From Actinophytocola algeriensis (GTDB taxonomy: Bacteria > Actinomycetota > Actinomycetes > Mycobacteriales > Pseudonocardiaceae): a stretch of DNA of 64,000 bases. Location: positions 372,001-436,000 of the forward strand of contig NZ_JACHJQ010000002.1 of assembly GCF_014203735.1 (NCBI RefSeq). Reading direction: 5' to 3'. The first letter of the stretch is position 1. Each line of letters opens with the position of its first letter. Below are positions 24,318-33,400 of this stretch, piece after piece. The notes beneath the pieces were generated by a model that worked only from the letters and a program-made list of their open reading frames with translations, did not search any database and was not told where the DNA came from. Position numbers and translations under genes: made by a program.

Positions 24318-25037
24318 GTGACGGAGCAGCACACACCGGCCAAGCTGGCCACGAGGATGAGCAGGGCGATCCGCGACGAGATCACCACGCTGATCCTCGC
24401 CCGTGGCCTGAGCTCGGGCGACCCGCTGCCGACCGAGACCGAGCTGGTCGAGGCGCTCGGCGTCAGCCGCAACTCGATCCGCGAGGCGCTGAAGGCGTTG
24501 CAGGCACTCGACATCGTCGAGATCCGCCACGGCTACGGCACCTACGTCGGCAGGCTGTCGCTCGACCCGCTCGCCGACGGCCTGACCTTCCGCGCCCTCC
24601 ACGACATCGGCCGCGACCTGCGGTCGATGGAGGAGATCCTCGAGGTGCGCGAGGCGCTGGAGGCCGCCCTGATCCGCCGCGTCGCCGCGACCGTGCCCGA
24701 GGAGGACCTGGCCGCGCTCGACGAGGTCACGCGGAAGATGAACGACCGGGCCAAGGCGGGCGACACGTTCGCCGAGGAGGACCGCGAGTTCCACGAGATC
24801 CTGTACCGGTCGCTCAACAACGCGCTCGTCACCCAGCTGCTGCGAGCGTTCTGGGACGTGTTCCACCGCGTCAACCACCGGCTCGGGGTGACCGACCCGA
24901 ACCCGGTGCAGACCGTGCGCCGCCACCGGGCCATCGTCACCGCGCTCCGGAAGCGGGACGTGGCACGGGCCGAGCACGCGATGGTGGAACACTTCCGCAA
25001 CCTCGACGCCCGCATCGAACAGATCCGCACGCCATGA
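24318..25037 (+). CDS. GntR-family regulator with FCD domain (NanR-like candidate)
   Basis: The 239-residue protein has an N-terminal winged helix (about 20-75, with LPTETELVEALGVSRNSIREALKALQ split over the recognition helix) and an all-helical FCD domain (about 95-225). The domain's metal/ligand residues lie in EEDREFHEILYRSLNN and the later His residues (RRHRAI, VEHFRN). GTG at 24318 follows GGAGGT (24308-24313). It is 21 bases after the lyase gene and probably co-transcribed. E. coli NanR is also a GntR/FCD protein, which supports a sialic-acid regulator. The TAGGACAT sites are its probable targets. Confidence 0.85.
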   Translation: MTEQHTPAKLATRMSRAIRDEITTLILARGLSSGDPLPTETELVEALGVSRNSIREALKALQALDIVEIRHGYGTYVGRLSLDPLADGLTFRALHDIGRDLRSMEEILEVREALEAALIRRVAATVPEEDLAALDEVTRKMNDRAKAGDTFAEEDREFHEILYRSLNNALVTQLLRAFWDVFHRVNHRLGVTDPNPVQTVRRHRAIVTALRKRDVARAEHAMVEHFRNLDARIEQIRTP

Positions 25038-25132
25038 CGCGGGTGTCGCCCTGACCACCCGCCCGCCATGACAACCTGACACCCCGCACAGGCGTCTTCT
25101 CTCCGGGAGCTCCAGGGGAGGGACAGCTGACT

Positions 25133-25714
25133 GTGCAGAACACGACCTCGCACGGACCGCCGAGATGGCGGATCATCGCGCTCGTGCTGGTCGCGCTGGC
25201 GTCGGTCGCCGCCGCGATCGTCGCGGTGCCACTCGCCGTCGACGTGGTCGCCGGCGCCGCGAAGCCGGTGCTCGAGGACGTGCCTGGCCCGGACACCGGA
25301 CCGGAGTGCCCCGTCGACGCGCGGTACGTCGACGAAGAACCCGACGGCCTGCGCGCGGACGTCCGGTCCGCGTGGGGCGAGCTGCGGGCCGCCGCCGAGG
25401 ACGACGGGGTGCCGGTGTGCGTGAACGACGGCAAGCGCAGCAACGCGCAACAGCAGGCCGAGTTCGACGAGGCCGTCGAGAAGTTCGGCACCCCGGAACT
25501 GGCCGCGGACTACGTCCTGCCTCCGGAGGAGTCCAACCACGTCAAGGGTTTCGCGGTGGACGTGCAGCCGTACGCGGCCGCCGAGTGGGTCGAGGCGAAC
25601 GGGCAGGCCTACGGCTGGTGCCGGCGGTACGACAACGAGTACTGGCACTTCGAGTACGACCCCGCGTACACCGAGGACGGCTGCCCCGGCCTGCTGCCGG
25701 ACGCCACGTCGTGA
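25133..25714 (+). CDS. Membrane-anchored D-Ala-D-Ala carboxypeptidase, VanY/M15B type
   Basis: The 193-residue protein has an N-terminal membrane anchor (about 13-43) and an M15B zinc peptidase domain. The ligands are visible: His136 and Asp143 in SNHVKGFAVDV (the SxHxxGxAxD pattern) and His172 in EYWHFEY. Such enzymes trim the terminal D-alanine of peptidoglycan stem peptides outside the membrane. The GTG start at 25133 follows a purine-rich GGGGAGGGA about 11 bases upstream. It lies tail-to-tail with the PucR gene that ends the D-peptide operon, a suggestive but unproven link, since it would release D-amino acids. Confidence 0.85.
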   Translation: MQNTTSHGPPRWRIIALVLVALASVAAAIVAVPLAVDVVAGAAKPVLEDVPGPDTGPECPVDARYVDEEPDGLRADVRSAWGELRAAAEDDGVPVCVNDGKRSNAQQQAEFDEAVEKFGTPELAADYVLPPEESNHVKGFAVDVQPYAAAEWVEANGQAYGWCRRYDNEYWHFEYDPAYTEDGCPGLLPDATS

Positions 25715-25717
25715 CCG

Positions 25718-27325
25718 TCACCGCGGCGCGGGACTGACCACCCGCAGCTGCAGCATCGCGGCGAAGCGGGCCTCCGGGTCGGTCAGGTCGAGCCCGCCCA
25801 CCTCGGCGAGCCTGCGCAGCCGGTACCGGAACGTGTTGGGGTGCACGTACAGCGCGGCCGCGGCGGCGATCACGTCCCCGAACGCGTCGAGCCACGCCCG
25901 CAGCGTGGCCACCAGGTTCGTACCGTGTTCCTCGTCGTAGGCGAACAGGCGCGCGACCGGGCCGCTCGGCTGGTCACCGCGAGCCGCCACGAGGTCGCGC
26001 AGCTCCAGCACCAGCGCCTCGGTGTGCACGTCCTCCAGCCGCGCGACCCGGCGCGTGCCCCCGGTCCGCAGCACGCGCAGCGCCCGGTCGGCGCTCGCCC
26101 GCGACTCGGCGAGGCCCACGGTGTCGTGTGCGACGGTGCCGATGCCGACCACCGCGTGGCCGCGGTCGCCGACGCGGTCGAGGAAGTCCCCCGCGATGCG
26201 CACCGCCGCGTCCGGGTCGCGCGCCGGGACCAGGCCGTACGTCACGTCGCCCACCAGCGCGGCCGCACAGCGCGGGTGCACCGCCGACAGGTGCATGGCG
26301 AGCGCGTCGGAGAGCCGCTGCCGCTCGGCGACCAGCCCGGCGTCCGAGGACGAGTCGACCATCGCGAGTGCCAGCACCACCACCGGCTGCTCGGCGAGCC
26401 CGAGCCGGTCGAGCGCCTCGCGGGCGCCCGCTCCCCCTTCGAGCGCGGTGCTGAGCAGGTCGGTCCTCAGCCGCCGGGCCACGTCCGCGCCCGCCCGGAT
26501 CCGCAGCATGTGCAGCGCCACCAGCCGGGACGCGTCGAGCAGCGCCTGCGTGCGCTCCTCTCCCAGCGGGCCGCGCACGGCCGCCCAGATCGAGCCGAGG
26601 ACCTCGTCGCCCGCGCGGACGGCGACCGCGACTCTCGGCAGGTCGACCAGTCCCTCGAGGAACGGTTCGATGTAGACCGGCCGTTCGCTGCGGTACAGCT
26701 CGCGGAACACGCCCTGCTCGGTCAGCAGCTGCGAGTACCGCTCCGGCACCTGACGACCGAGCACCGTCTCGACCCGCGACTGGTCCGCCTCGTCCTGCCT
26801 GCCGGAGAACGCGAGCACCCGGGAGCTGCGGTCCTCGATCGTCACCGGCGCGTCCAGCAGCGCCGCGATCGCGTTGGCCAGGGCGAACAGGTCGCCCGAC
26901 GGCATGCCGCCGAGGGTCTCGCCGCCACGCTCACCGACGTCGCCCTCCGCCAGCAGCGACCGCAGCAGCGCCGCGAGCTGTGCCCACGACGCACCTCGGG
27001 TGAGCGCGAGCACGGCCACGTCGGAAGGCACTCCCGCGAGGTCCGGCACGGGTGCCCGCAGCACCAGTCCGGCCGCATCGTGCCTGCCGAGTGCGTCCAG
27101 CAGAGAGACGATCTCGTCGCGGTCCCGGAGGCCGACGCCCAGCACGAGCGCGTGCCGGGGCAGGGCGGGCTCGTCGACGGGGTCGTGGATGACGACGCCA
27201 CCCAGCTCGCCGACGCGGTCGACGTCGCCGTGCACGACTTCCAGGAGCGTCCAGCCCAGGTCGTCGAGGACGCGGCGCAGGCTGGCGCGGGGCCTGAGGT
27301 TCATCGACGCCGAGCTTATGGTCAT
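25718..27325 (-). CDS. PucR-family transcriptional regulator
   Basis: The 535-residue protein has an N-terminal PucR-type sensor region, a central GAF/GGDEF-like part and the C-terminal PucR helix-turn-helix with YVHPNTFRYRLRRLAEV. PucR regulators respond to nitrogen-containing metabolites such as allantoin or amino acids. The start ATG at 27325 overlaps the racemase stop (ATGA), making it the last gene of the nine-gene operon, so it is probably made together with the pathway it controls. No separate promoter is visible. The family call is firm; the ligand is unknown. Confidence 0.88.
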   Translation of the reverse strand: MTISSASMNLRPRASLRRVLDDLGWTLLEVVHGDVDRVGELGGVVIHDPVDEPALPRHALVLGVGLRDRDEIVSLLDALGRHDAAGLVLRAPVPDLAGVPSDVAVLALTRGASWAQLAALLRSLLAEGDVGERGGETLGGMPSGDLFALANAIAALLDAPVTIEDRSSRVLAFSGRQDEADQSRVETVLGRQVPERYSQLLTEQGVFRELYRSERPVYIEPFLEGLVDLPRVAVAVRAGDEVLGSIWAAVRGPLGEERTQALLDASRLVALHMLRIRAGADVARRLRTDLLSTALEGGAGAREALDRLGLAEQPVVVLALAMVDSSSDAGLVAERQRLSDALAMHLSAVHPRCAAALVGDVTYGLVPARDPDAAVRIAGDFLDRVGDRGHAVVGIGTVAHDTVGLAESRASADRALRVLRTGGTRRVARLEDVHTEALVLELRDLVAARGDQPSGPVARLFAYDEEHGTNLVATLRAWLDAFGDVIAAAAALYVHPNTFRYRLRRLAEVGGLDLTDPEARFAAMLQLRVVSPAPR

Positions 27326-28434
27326 CCTGACCGCGGCAGCCACTCGGTCGACGCCGTGACCTCGGACAACCGGTCCGGCAGTGGGAGCACGCCGAGGCCG
27401 GGGCCTGCCGGCACCGGCAGGTGGCCGTCGTCGAGGACGAACGGGTCGGTGATGTCGGTGCGGTAGTAGCGGTCGGACGCCGACGTGTCGCCGGGCAGCG
27501 TGAACCCCGGGAGCGCGGCGAGCGCCACGTTCGCGGCGCGGCCGAGCCCGGTCTCGAGCATCCCGCCGCACCACACGGGCACGCCGTGCGCGACGCAGAG
27601 GTCGTGGATGCGCCGCGCCTCCAGGTACCCGCCGACGCGGCCGGGTTTGATGTTGACCACCGAGCAGGCGCCCAGGGTGAGCGCGTCGGCCGCCGCCTTC
27701 GCCGAGGTGATCGACTCGTCGAGGCACACGGGCGTGGTGAGCCGCTTCGCGAGTGCCGCGTGCCCGAGCACGTCCTCCTCGTCGAGCGGCTGCTCGATCA
27801 GCAGGAGGTCGAACGGGTCGAGCCGGGCCAGGTGGCGGGCGTCGGCGAGGGTGTAGGCGGTGTTGGCGTCGACCTGGAGCAGCACGTCGTCGCCGAACCG
27901 CTCCCGCACGGCCCGCACCGGTTCGACGTCCCAGCCGGGCTGGATCTTGAGCTTGATCCGGACGTAGCCCTGGTCGAGGTAGCCGCCGACGGCGTCGAGC
28001 AGCTCACCGAGGTCGGCCATGATGCCGACCGACACCCCGCACGGCACCCGGTCGTGGACCGCGCCCAGCTCGCGGGCGAGCGGCCGGCCCGACGCCCGCA
28101 GCTCGGCGTCGAGCACGGCCGTCTCGAGCGCGGCCTTCGCCATCCGGTGGCCGCGGAACGGCGCGAGCGCGGGCGCGACGGCGGGTGCGTCGAGGCGCGG
28201 GACCGTCGCGAGGGCCGGGATGAGGTAGCGGCGCAACACGTCCTGCGCCCCGGCCACGTACTCCGACGAGTACCGGGGGTCGGACAGCGCGACGCACTCG
28301 CCCCAGCCCTCGGCGTCGTCGGTGACCACGCGCAGCAGCAGCACGTCGCGCTCGTGCTCGACACCGAACGACGTGCGGAACGGCGCCACGAGCGGCATCC
28401 GGATCCGGCGCAGCTCGACACCCTGGAGTTTCAT
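27322..28434 (-). CDS. N-succinylamino-acid racemase / o-succinylbenzoate synthase family enzyme (enolase superfamily)
   Basis: The 370-residue enzyme has the catalytic pattern of the NSAR/OSBS group: Lys161 and Lys163 in RIKLKIQPGWD, metal ligands Asp189 (VDANTAYT), Glu214 (IEQPL) and Asp239 (CLDES), and Lys263 in NIKPGRVGG. The late WCGGMLETGLGRAAN and LPGDTSAS are also typical. Members may make o-succinylbenzoate for menaquinone, racemise N-acyl amino acids, or both. No menaquinone genes are near; a GNAT acyltransferase and an M20 deacylase are, as in the Geobacillus kaustophilus D-to-L amino-acid pathway. I therefore favour the racemase role. It overlaps both neighbours by four bases. Confidence 0.88.
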   Translation of the reverse strand: MKLQGVELRRIRMPLVAPFRTSFGVEHERDVLLLRVVTDDAEGWGECVALSDPRYSSEYVAGAQDVLRRYLIPALATVPRLDAPAVAPALAPFRGHRMAKAALETAVLDAELRASGRPLARELGAVHDRVPCGVSVGIMADLGELLDAVGGYLDQGYVRIKLKIQPGWDVEPVRAVRERFGDDVLLQVDANTAYTLADARHLARLDPFDLLLIEQPLDEEDVLGHAALAKRLTTPVCLDESITSAKAAADALTLGACSVVNIKPGRVGGYLEARRIHDLCVAHGVPVWCGGMLETGLGRAANVALAALPGFTLPGDTSASDRYYRTDITDPFVLDDGHLPVPAGPGLGVLPLPDRLSEVTASTEWLPRSG

Positions 28435-29288
28435 CGGTCCTCCCACCTGACCACGTACCACCCGGCGCGGTCGAACCCGGCTACCCGCGCCCCGTCGGCG
28501 AGCAGCCCGCCGAGCACGTCCCGCACCGCGACCCGCCATTCCTTGGCACGACTGGGATCCGCGGCCCGCATGGCCGTGATGTCCGACGGCACGGCCACCA
28601 GCAGCGTCTCCCCCGCCGTCACACCGGGTGCCGGCGCGCCGTCCGCGGCGCGGCCCAGCGCCACCACCGCGTGACCTGGTATGCCCGCGAACCCGGTGGG
28701 ATGGCGCAGGTCCCAGTGGACGAGCAGCCGGTCGGTGTCGTCGCCGCCGTTCACCACGTCGTGCATGCCGCCGTAGAAGTTGGGCAGGTACTCGGCGGCG
28801 GTGGCGCCGAGCTTGCCGAGGTTGAACCAGGCGTTGCGGGCCACGAGCGGGTCGAACGTCCACGCGATCACGCCGATCCCGCGGTTCATCGCCCACACCC
28901 GCTGGTGCAGCTTGAGCGCGTAGCCGATGTGCCGGCCGCCCGCCGAGGCGGAGACCCCGGCGATGTGGCTGTGCATGGTGCCGTCGGCGGGCGCGCCGAA
29001 GAACCCGACACACGCGCCGACGAGCCGGTCGCCGTCGAACGCGCCCGACAGGTAGTTGCCCGCCTTCGTGAGCGCCCGCAGCAGTTCCGTGGTGACGAGC
29101 GGGCTGGCGGGGTCGGGCTGCCAGATCTCCTGGAACAACGCGCAGACGCCTGCGAAGTCGTCGATGGTCGTCAGCTCGCGGACGGTCACCCTGGCGGCGC
29201 GCGCGGCGGCCGCCGCGTCGATGCCGGGCGGCGCCGTGGTCAGATCGGTCACGGCGTCCATGCTGGTGACCTCGTCGGCGTTCGTCAT
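28431..29288 (-). CDS. GNAT acyltransferase, probable D-amino-acid N-succinyltransferase
   Basis: The 285-residue protein has a GNAT core: VRELTTIDDFAGVCALFQEIW at the start, then LSGAFDGDRLVGACVGFFG, the SHIAGVSASAGGRHIGYALKLHQRVWA region (with R-x-x-G/A for acyl-CoA) and WTFDPLVARNAWFNLGKLGA. The longer C-terminal extension (about 190-285) makes it larger than a minimal GNAT. In the described Geobacillus pathway a GNAT protein succinylates D-amino acids so that the racemase can act. Its place between the racemase and the deacylase genes, with ATGA overlaps on both sides, suggests the same job here. The acyl donor is not provable from sequence. Confidence 0.78.
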   Translation of the reverse strand: MTNADEVTSMDAVTDLTTAPPGIDAAAAARAARVTVRELTTIDDFAGVCALFQEIWQPDPASPLVTTELLRALTKAGNYLSGAFDGDRLVGACVGFFGAPADGTMHSHIAGVSASAGGRHIGYALKLHQRVWAMNRGIGVIAWTFDPLVARNAWFNLGKLGATAAEYLPNFYGGMHDVVNGGDDTDRLLVHWDLRHPTGFAGIPGHAVVALGRAADGAPAPGVTAGETLLVAVPSDITAMRAADPSRAKEWRVAVRDVLGGLLADGARVAGFDRAGWYVVRWEDR

Positions 29289-30406
29289 GGTCGTGGCGAA
29301 CCAGCCGCGGGCGCGGTTTTCGTTGGTGCGGCCAGGAGTTCGTCCAGCAGCGCCGACAGCAGCGCGGCCCTCGGCACCAGTTCGCCGACCAGCACGTGCT
29401 CGTCGTCGGCGTGGGCGCCGCCGCCGACCGCGCCGAGACCGTCGAGTGTCGGGGTGCCCACCCCGGCCGTGAGGTTGCCGTCGGAGCCACCGCCGACCGC
29501 GACACCCGCCAGTGGTGGCTGCCCGAGCTCCGCCGCGATCCGCGCGGCGCGGGTGAACAGCCCCACCGACGCCGACGCGGCGAGCGGCGGCCGGTTCGGG
29601 CCGCCGCGCACGTCGAGCCGCGTACCGGGGACGACCGGCCGCAGCGCACGCATGGCCACGTCGACCCGGTCCTGTTCGGACGCCGTGCGCACCCGGACGT
29701 CCACGGCCACGAATCCCTTGGCGGACACCGTGTTCCGCGCGGTGCCCGCCGACATCAACGTCGGTGTCACGGTCGTGCCCCGTTCCGCGTCGGCGAGTGC
29801 CGCGATCGCCAGCACCTGGTGCGCCAGCTCGACCGTCGCGTTGTGGCCGCGTTCCGGTTCGAGGCCCGCGTGCGCGGCCCGGCCGGTCACCTCGACCTCG
29901 TACACGGACACGCCCTTGCGTTCGGTCTTGAGCGCACCGCCGGGCGCGGACGCCTCCAGCACCAGCGCGACCTCGGCCGCGCGTGCCTCCTCCTCGATCA
30001 GCTCCCGGGAACCGGGCGAGCCGAGCTCCTCGTCCCCGGTCACCAGCAGGGTGACGCCGGACCGGCCCGCCGCGACGTGGAAAGCCAGTGCCAGCCCCGC
30101 TTTCATGTCGAAGCAGCCCGGCCCGCGCAGCACCCCGCCGTCCACCGTCCCGTCCACCGTGCACGGATGGGTGGCGAGCGAGCCCAGCGGCCACACCGTG
30201 TCGTGGTGGCCGAGCAGCAGCACCCGCGACGGCTCGGCACCGAGCCGCCAGCGCAGGTGGATGCCGAGGCGTTCCGGTTCGGCCCCGAGCCGTCGCGTGC
30301 CCAGCCGCGCCACCACGTCCGCGCTGCGCGCGAGCGCCGCCGCGTCGGACGACGGCGACTCGCAGCGCACCATCTCCTCGGTGTCCGCCAGGATGTCGGC
30401 GAGCAC
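29285..30406 (-). CDS. M20 family metallopeptidase, probable N-acyl-L-amino-acid deacylase
   Basis: The 373-residue protein has the M20 metal-binding residues: a histidine of GHHDTV (67-68), Asp100 in GCFDMK, and the catalytic Glu-Glu of GDEELGS (126-127). A dimerisation domain lies between about 170 and 280 (TGRAAHAG). The family includes ArgE, DapE, carboxypeptidase G2 and N-acyl amino-acid hydrolases. There is no signal peptide. Beside the GNAT and racemase genes it would remove the succinyl group from the L-isomer, making the conversion irreversible. It starts at GTG 30406, one base after the fused peptidase gene, and overlaps the GNAT gene. Confidence 0.85.
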   Translation of the reverse strand: MLADILADTEEMVRCESPSSDAAALARSADVVARLGTRRLGAEPERLGIHLRWRLGAEPSRVLLLGHHDTVWPLGSLATHPCTVDGTVDGGVLRGPGCFDMKAGLALAFHVAAGRSGVTLLVTGDEELGSPGSRELIEEEARAAEVALVLEASAPGGALKTERKGVSVYEVEVTGRAAHAGLEPERGHNATVELAHQVLAIAALADAERGTTVTPTLMSAGTARNTVSAKGFVAVDVRVRTASEQDRVDVAMRALRPVVPGTRLDVRGGPNRPPLAASASVGLFTRAARIAAELGQPPLAGVAVGGGSDGNLTAGVGTPTLDGLGAVGGGAHADDEHVLVGELVPRAALLSALLDELLAAPTKTAPAAGSPRP

Positions 30407-30407
30407 G

Positions 30408-33400
30408 TCAGCCGACCTTCGGGGTGGCCCGCACTCCGAAGTGGAGGTACCGCTCCCCCGTCGGCAGCGAGTAGAACGTCACCGGGATCCACGTGGCCAT
30501 CGACGGTTCCCGCACCAGGTACAGGTTCTCCTCGACCGGCACCAGGTCGTACTCCTGCTCCTTCTCCGGCAGCAGCTCGGCGATGGGCCCGGTGGCGGTG
30601 GTCCGCATCCGAGGGCCGTCGTCCCCGGTGAACACGTCGATCAGCACGCTCGCCCGTTCGTACCGGCCGAGGTGCGGCGTGAGGTCCGTGGTCACCGGCT
30701 CGGCCGGCGGCGAGAGCGGCTTCGGCATCGCGACGTCGGCCAGCTCCGCGAAGATCTCGCGGTACAGGTCCTCGTAGAAGTCGCGCGAGTTGCCGCCGTT
30801 GACCAGCAGCGTGACCGCGAGCCCGTCGTCGGCGAACACGCGCAGGAACGCGGACTGGCCGATGGTGTTGCCGTCGTGGCCGAACACGCGCCTGCCGTCC
30901 CAGCCCATGCGGATCCACCCGAGACCCCACGAGTCGCCGAGGGTGTGCTTGTCGGGCAGCTCGGCCTGGTGCGAGGTCATCGCGGCCGCGCTCTCCTCGC
31001 TCAGCAGCCGGGTGCCGTCCGCGGCGACGCCGCCGGTCAGGTGCAGGCGCGCGAAGGCCAGCACGTCGCGGACCGTCGCGTTGATCAACCCGGCTGGTCC
31101 GGCGGACCGCGCGAGCCCCCACACCGGCGCCTTCACCGGGGTGGTGTCGCCGACGTGCCCGACGGCGGCGCGGTGCAGCAGTGCGTCCTCCGGCAGCGTG
31201 CCGGTGTGGGTGAGGCCGAGCGGGGTGAACAACCGCTCGCGCATGGCGGTGTCCCACGTCTTCCCGGTCAGCTTCTCGATCACCCTGCCCGCGAGGCTGA
31301 ACCCGGAGTTGCAGTAGGACCAGGTGGCGCCGAGCGGGTGGTTCTGCGCGACCTCGGCCAGCTCCGCGACGTACTTCTCGAGGCAGTCGTCACCGCGGCC
31401 GGTGTCGGTGAACACGTCGCCGTCGATGCCGCTCGTGTGCGTGAGCAGGTGCCGCATGGTGACCTTCTCGGTCACGGCGTGGTCGGACAGCTTCAGCTCC
31501 GGCAGCACCTCGACGATCGGCGCGTCGAGGTCGAGCAGGCCCTCGTCGACGAGCTGCATGACCACGGTCGTGGTCCACACCTTGGAGATCGAGCCGATCT
31601 GGAACACCGAGTCCACTGTGGTCTCGACACCGGTGTCGACGTTGAGGACGCCGTGCGCGGCCTCGACGACGTCGTCCTCGCGGCCGAGCCGCAGGATGCC
31701 GAGCGCGGCACCCGGCACGTGGTGCTTCCTGGCGAGTGTCGTGAGCCTGCGCTGCCAGTGCGCGGCGTCGATCTTCGGCCTGCGCGGGCCCTTGTCGTCG
31801 CCCGCGTACTGCTCGACCCACTCCAGCACGCGCCGGTTGAAGTCGATCCGGTGCGACGGCGGGCCGTCGAGGATGAACAGGTGCGCGGCGTCGGGGTAGA
31901 GCACGAGCCGGGTCGGCACGCCCTGTTCGCGCAGCGCCGCGTGCCACTGCTCCGCCTGCCCGACCGGGCACCGCACGTCGGCGGCGCCGTGGATGACGAG
32001 CGTGGGCGTGCGGACGTCCTCGACCCGCGAGATCGGCGACATCTCCGCGTAGCGGGCACGGTCCTCGTGCGGCAGCACCCCGAACTCGTAGGCGGCGAGG
32101 TCGTGCCCGGCGTCGGAGGTACCGGCCATGCTGACGAGGTCGGCGACGACACCGCCGGCGACCGCGGCGGCGAACCGGGTGTCGCGGCTGGTGAGGTAGC
32201 AGGTCATGAAGCCGCCGTAGCTGTAGCCCGCGACCGCGAGCCGCTTCGGGTCGGCGACGCCCTCGGCGACGAGCTGGTCGAGCGGCTCCAGGAAGTCCTT
32301 GGCGTCGACGGTGCCCCACGCTCCGATCGTGGCCGTGAAGAACTGCTCGCCGTAGCCGTCGCTCGCCCTGGGGTTGAGCATCAGCACGGTCCAGCCGAGC
32401 GCGGCCAGTTCCTGGTGGTAGACGTGGATGTCGTCGGCGCCGCCGTGCCACGCGTTGTGCGGGCCGCCGTGGATGTCGAGCAGCAGCGGGCCCGCTCCGG
32501 TGGTGGCGGGGTCGCGGAGGAGCCAGCCCTGGACGGTGGTGCCGTCGGAGATCGTGAACTCGCGTTCCTCGCGGACGTACAGCTCGGCCTCGGTGCCGGT
32601 GTGCGTGGTGCGGACGGTCTCGGCGCCGGTCGTCAGGTCGACGGTGGCGATCTCGCCGTACGAGGTGGGCGTGGTCAGCAGGATCGCGGCGGTGTCGCCC
32701 GCGACGGACAGGCCGCCGACGATCCGGCCGGCGCCCGCGACGACGGGCCGGGGCGTGCCGCCGTCGAGCGGGACCGTGTACAGGTGGGTGCAGCCGCGGT
32801 CGCGGACGCAGAACAGGACGCCGTCGCCGCCGAGCTGCGGCACCGCGCCCGGGTACGCGGGCCCGCCCGCCATCACGTTGCGGTCGAGGGACGCGGTGAG
32901 GTCGGTGACCTCACCGTTTCGGACCTTCAGCAGGCGGGCGTGGCCGACCGGCGAATCGACCATGCCGACCACGAGCAACGTCTCCTCGCCGGCCCAGGTG
33001 ACACGGGCGGCGATGCCGTCGGGCAGGGCCACGAGTTCCGGTGTGGCGCGCGGGTCGGTGACGTCGAGGACGTACAGCGGCGCGGCGACCCGCAGGTCGG
33101 CGTCGGGTGCGGTGGCCGCGCCGAAGGCGAGCCTGGTGGAATCCGGTGACCAGGCCGGTTCGCCCGCGTGCCAGTCGCCCTCGGTGACCTGGCGGGTCTC
33201 GCCGGTCTCGAGGTCGAGGACGTGCAGGTGCTTGCGGATCGTGCGGAGGAACCCGGCGCCGTCGGCCTGGTAGCCGAGCCGGTCGGTGACGATCGGCGCG
33301 TTCTTGGGCCCCTCGGCGGTGTCCACGGGTGCGGAGAACGCGATCCTGCTGCCGTCCGGGCTCCAGTACGGGGCGCCCGCACCGAGCGGGAGGTCCGTGA

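Noticed and set aside
27322-28434. menC gene for menaquinone synthesis
   Set aside because: The family is shared, but there are no other menaquinone genes nearby while the acyltransferase and deacylase partners of an N-acylamino-acid racemase are adjacent.
27322-28434. Dipeptide (Ala-Glu) epimerase
   Set aside because: The NIKPGRVGG, WCGGMLETGLGR and LPGDTSAS segments follow the racemase/o-succinylbenzoate synthase group rather than dipeptide epimerases.
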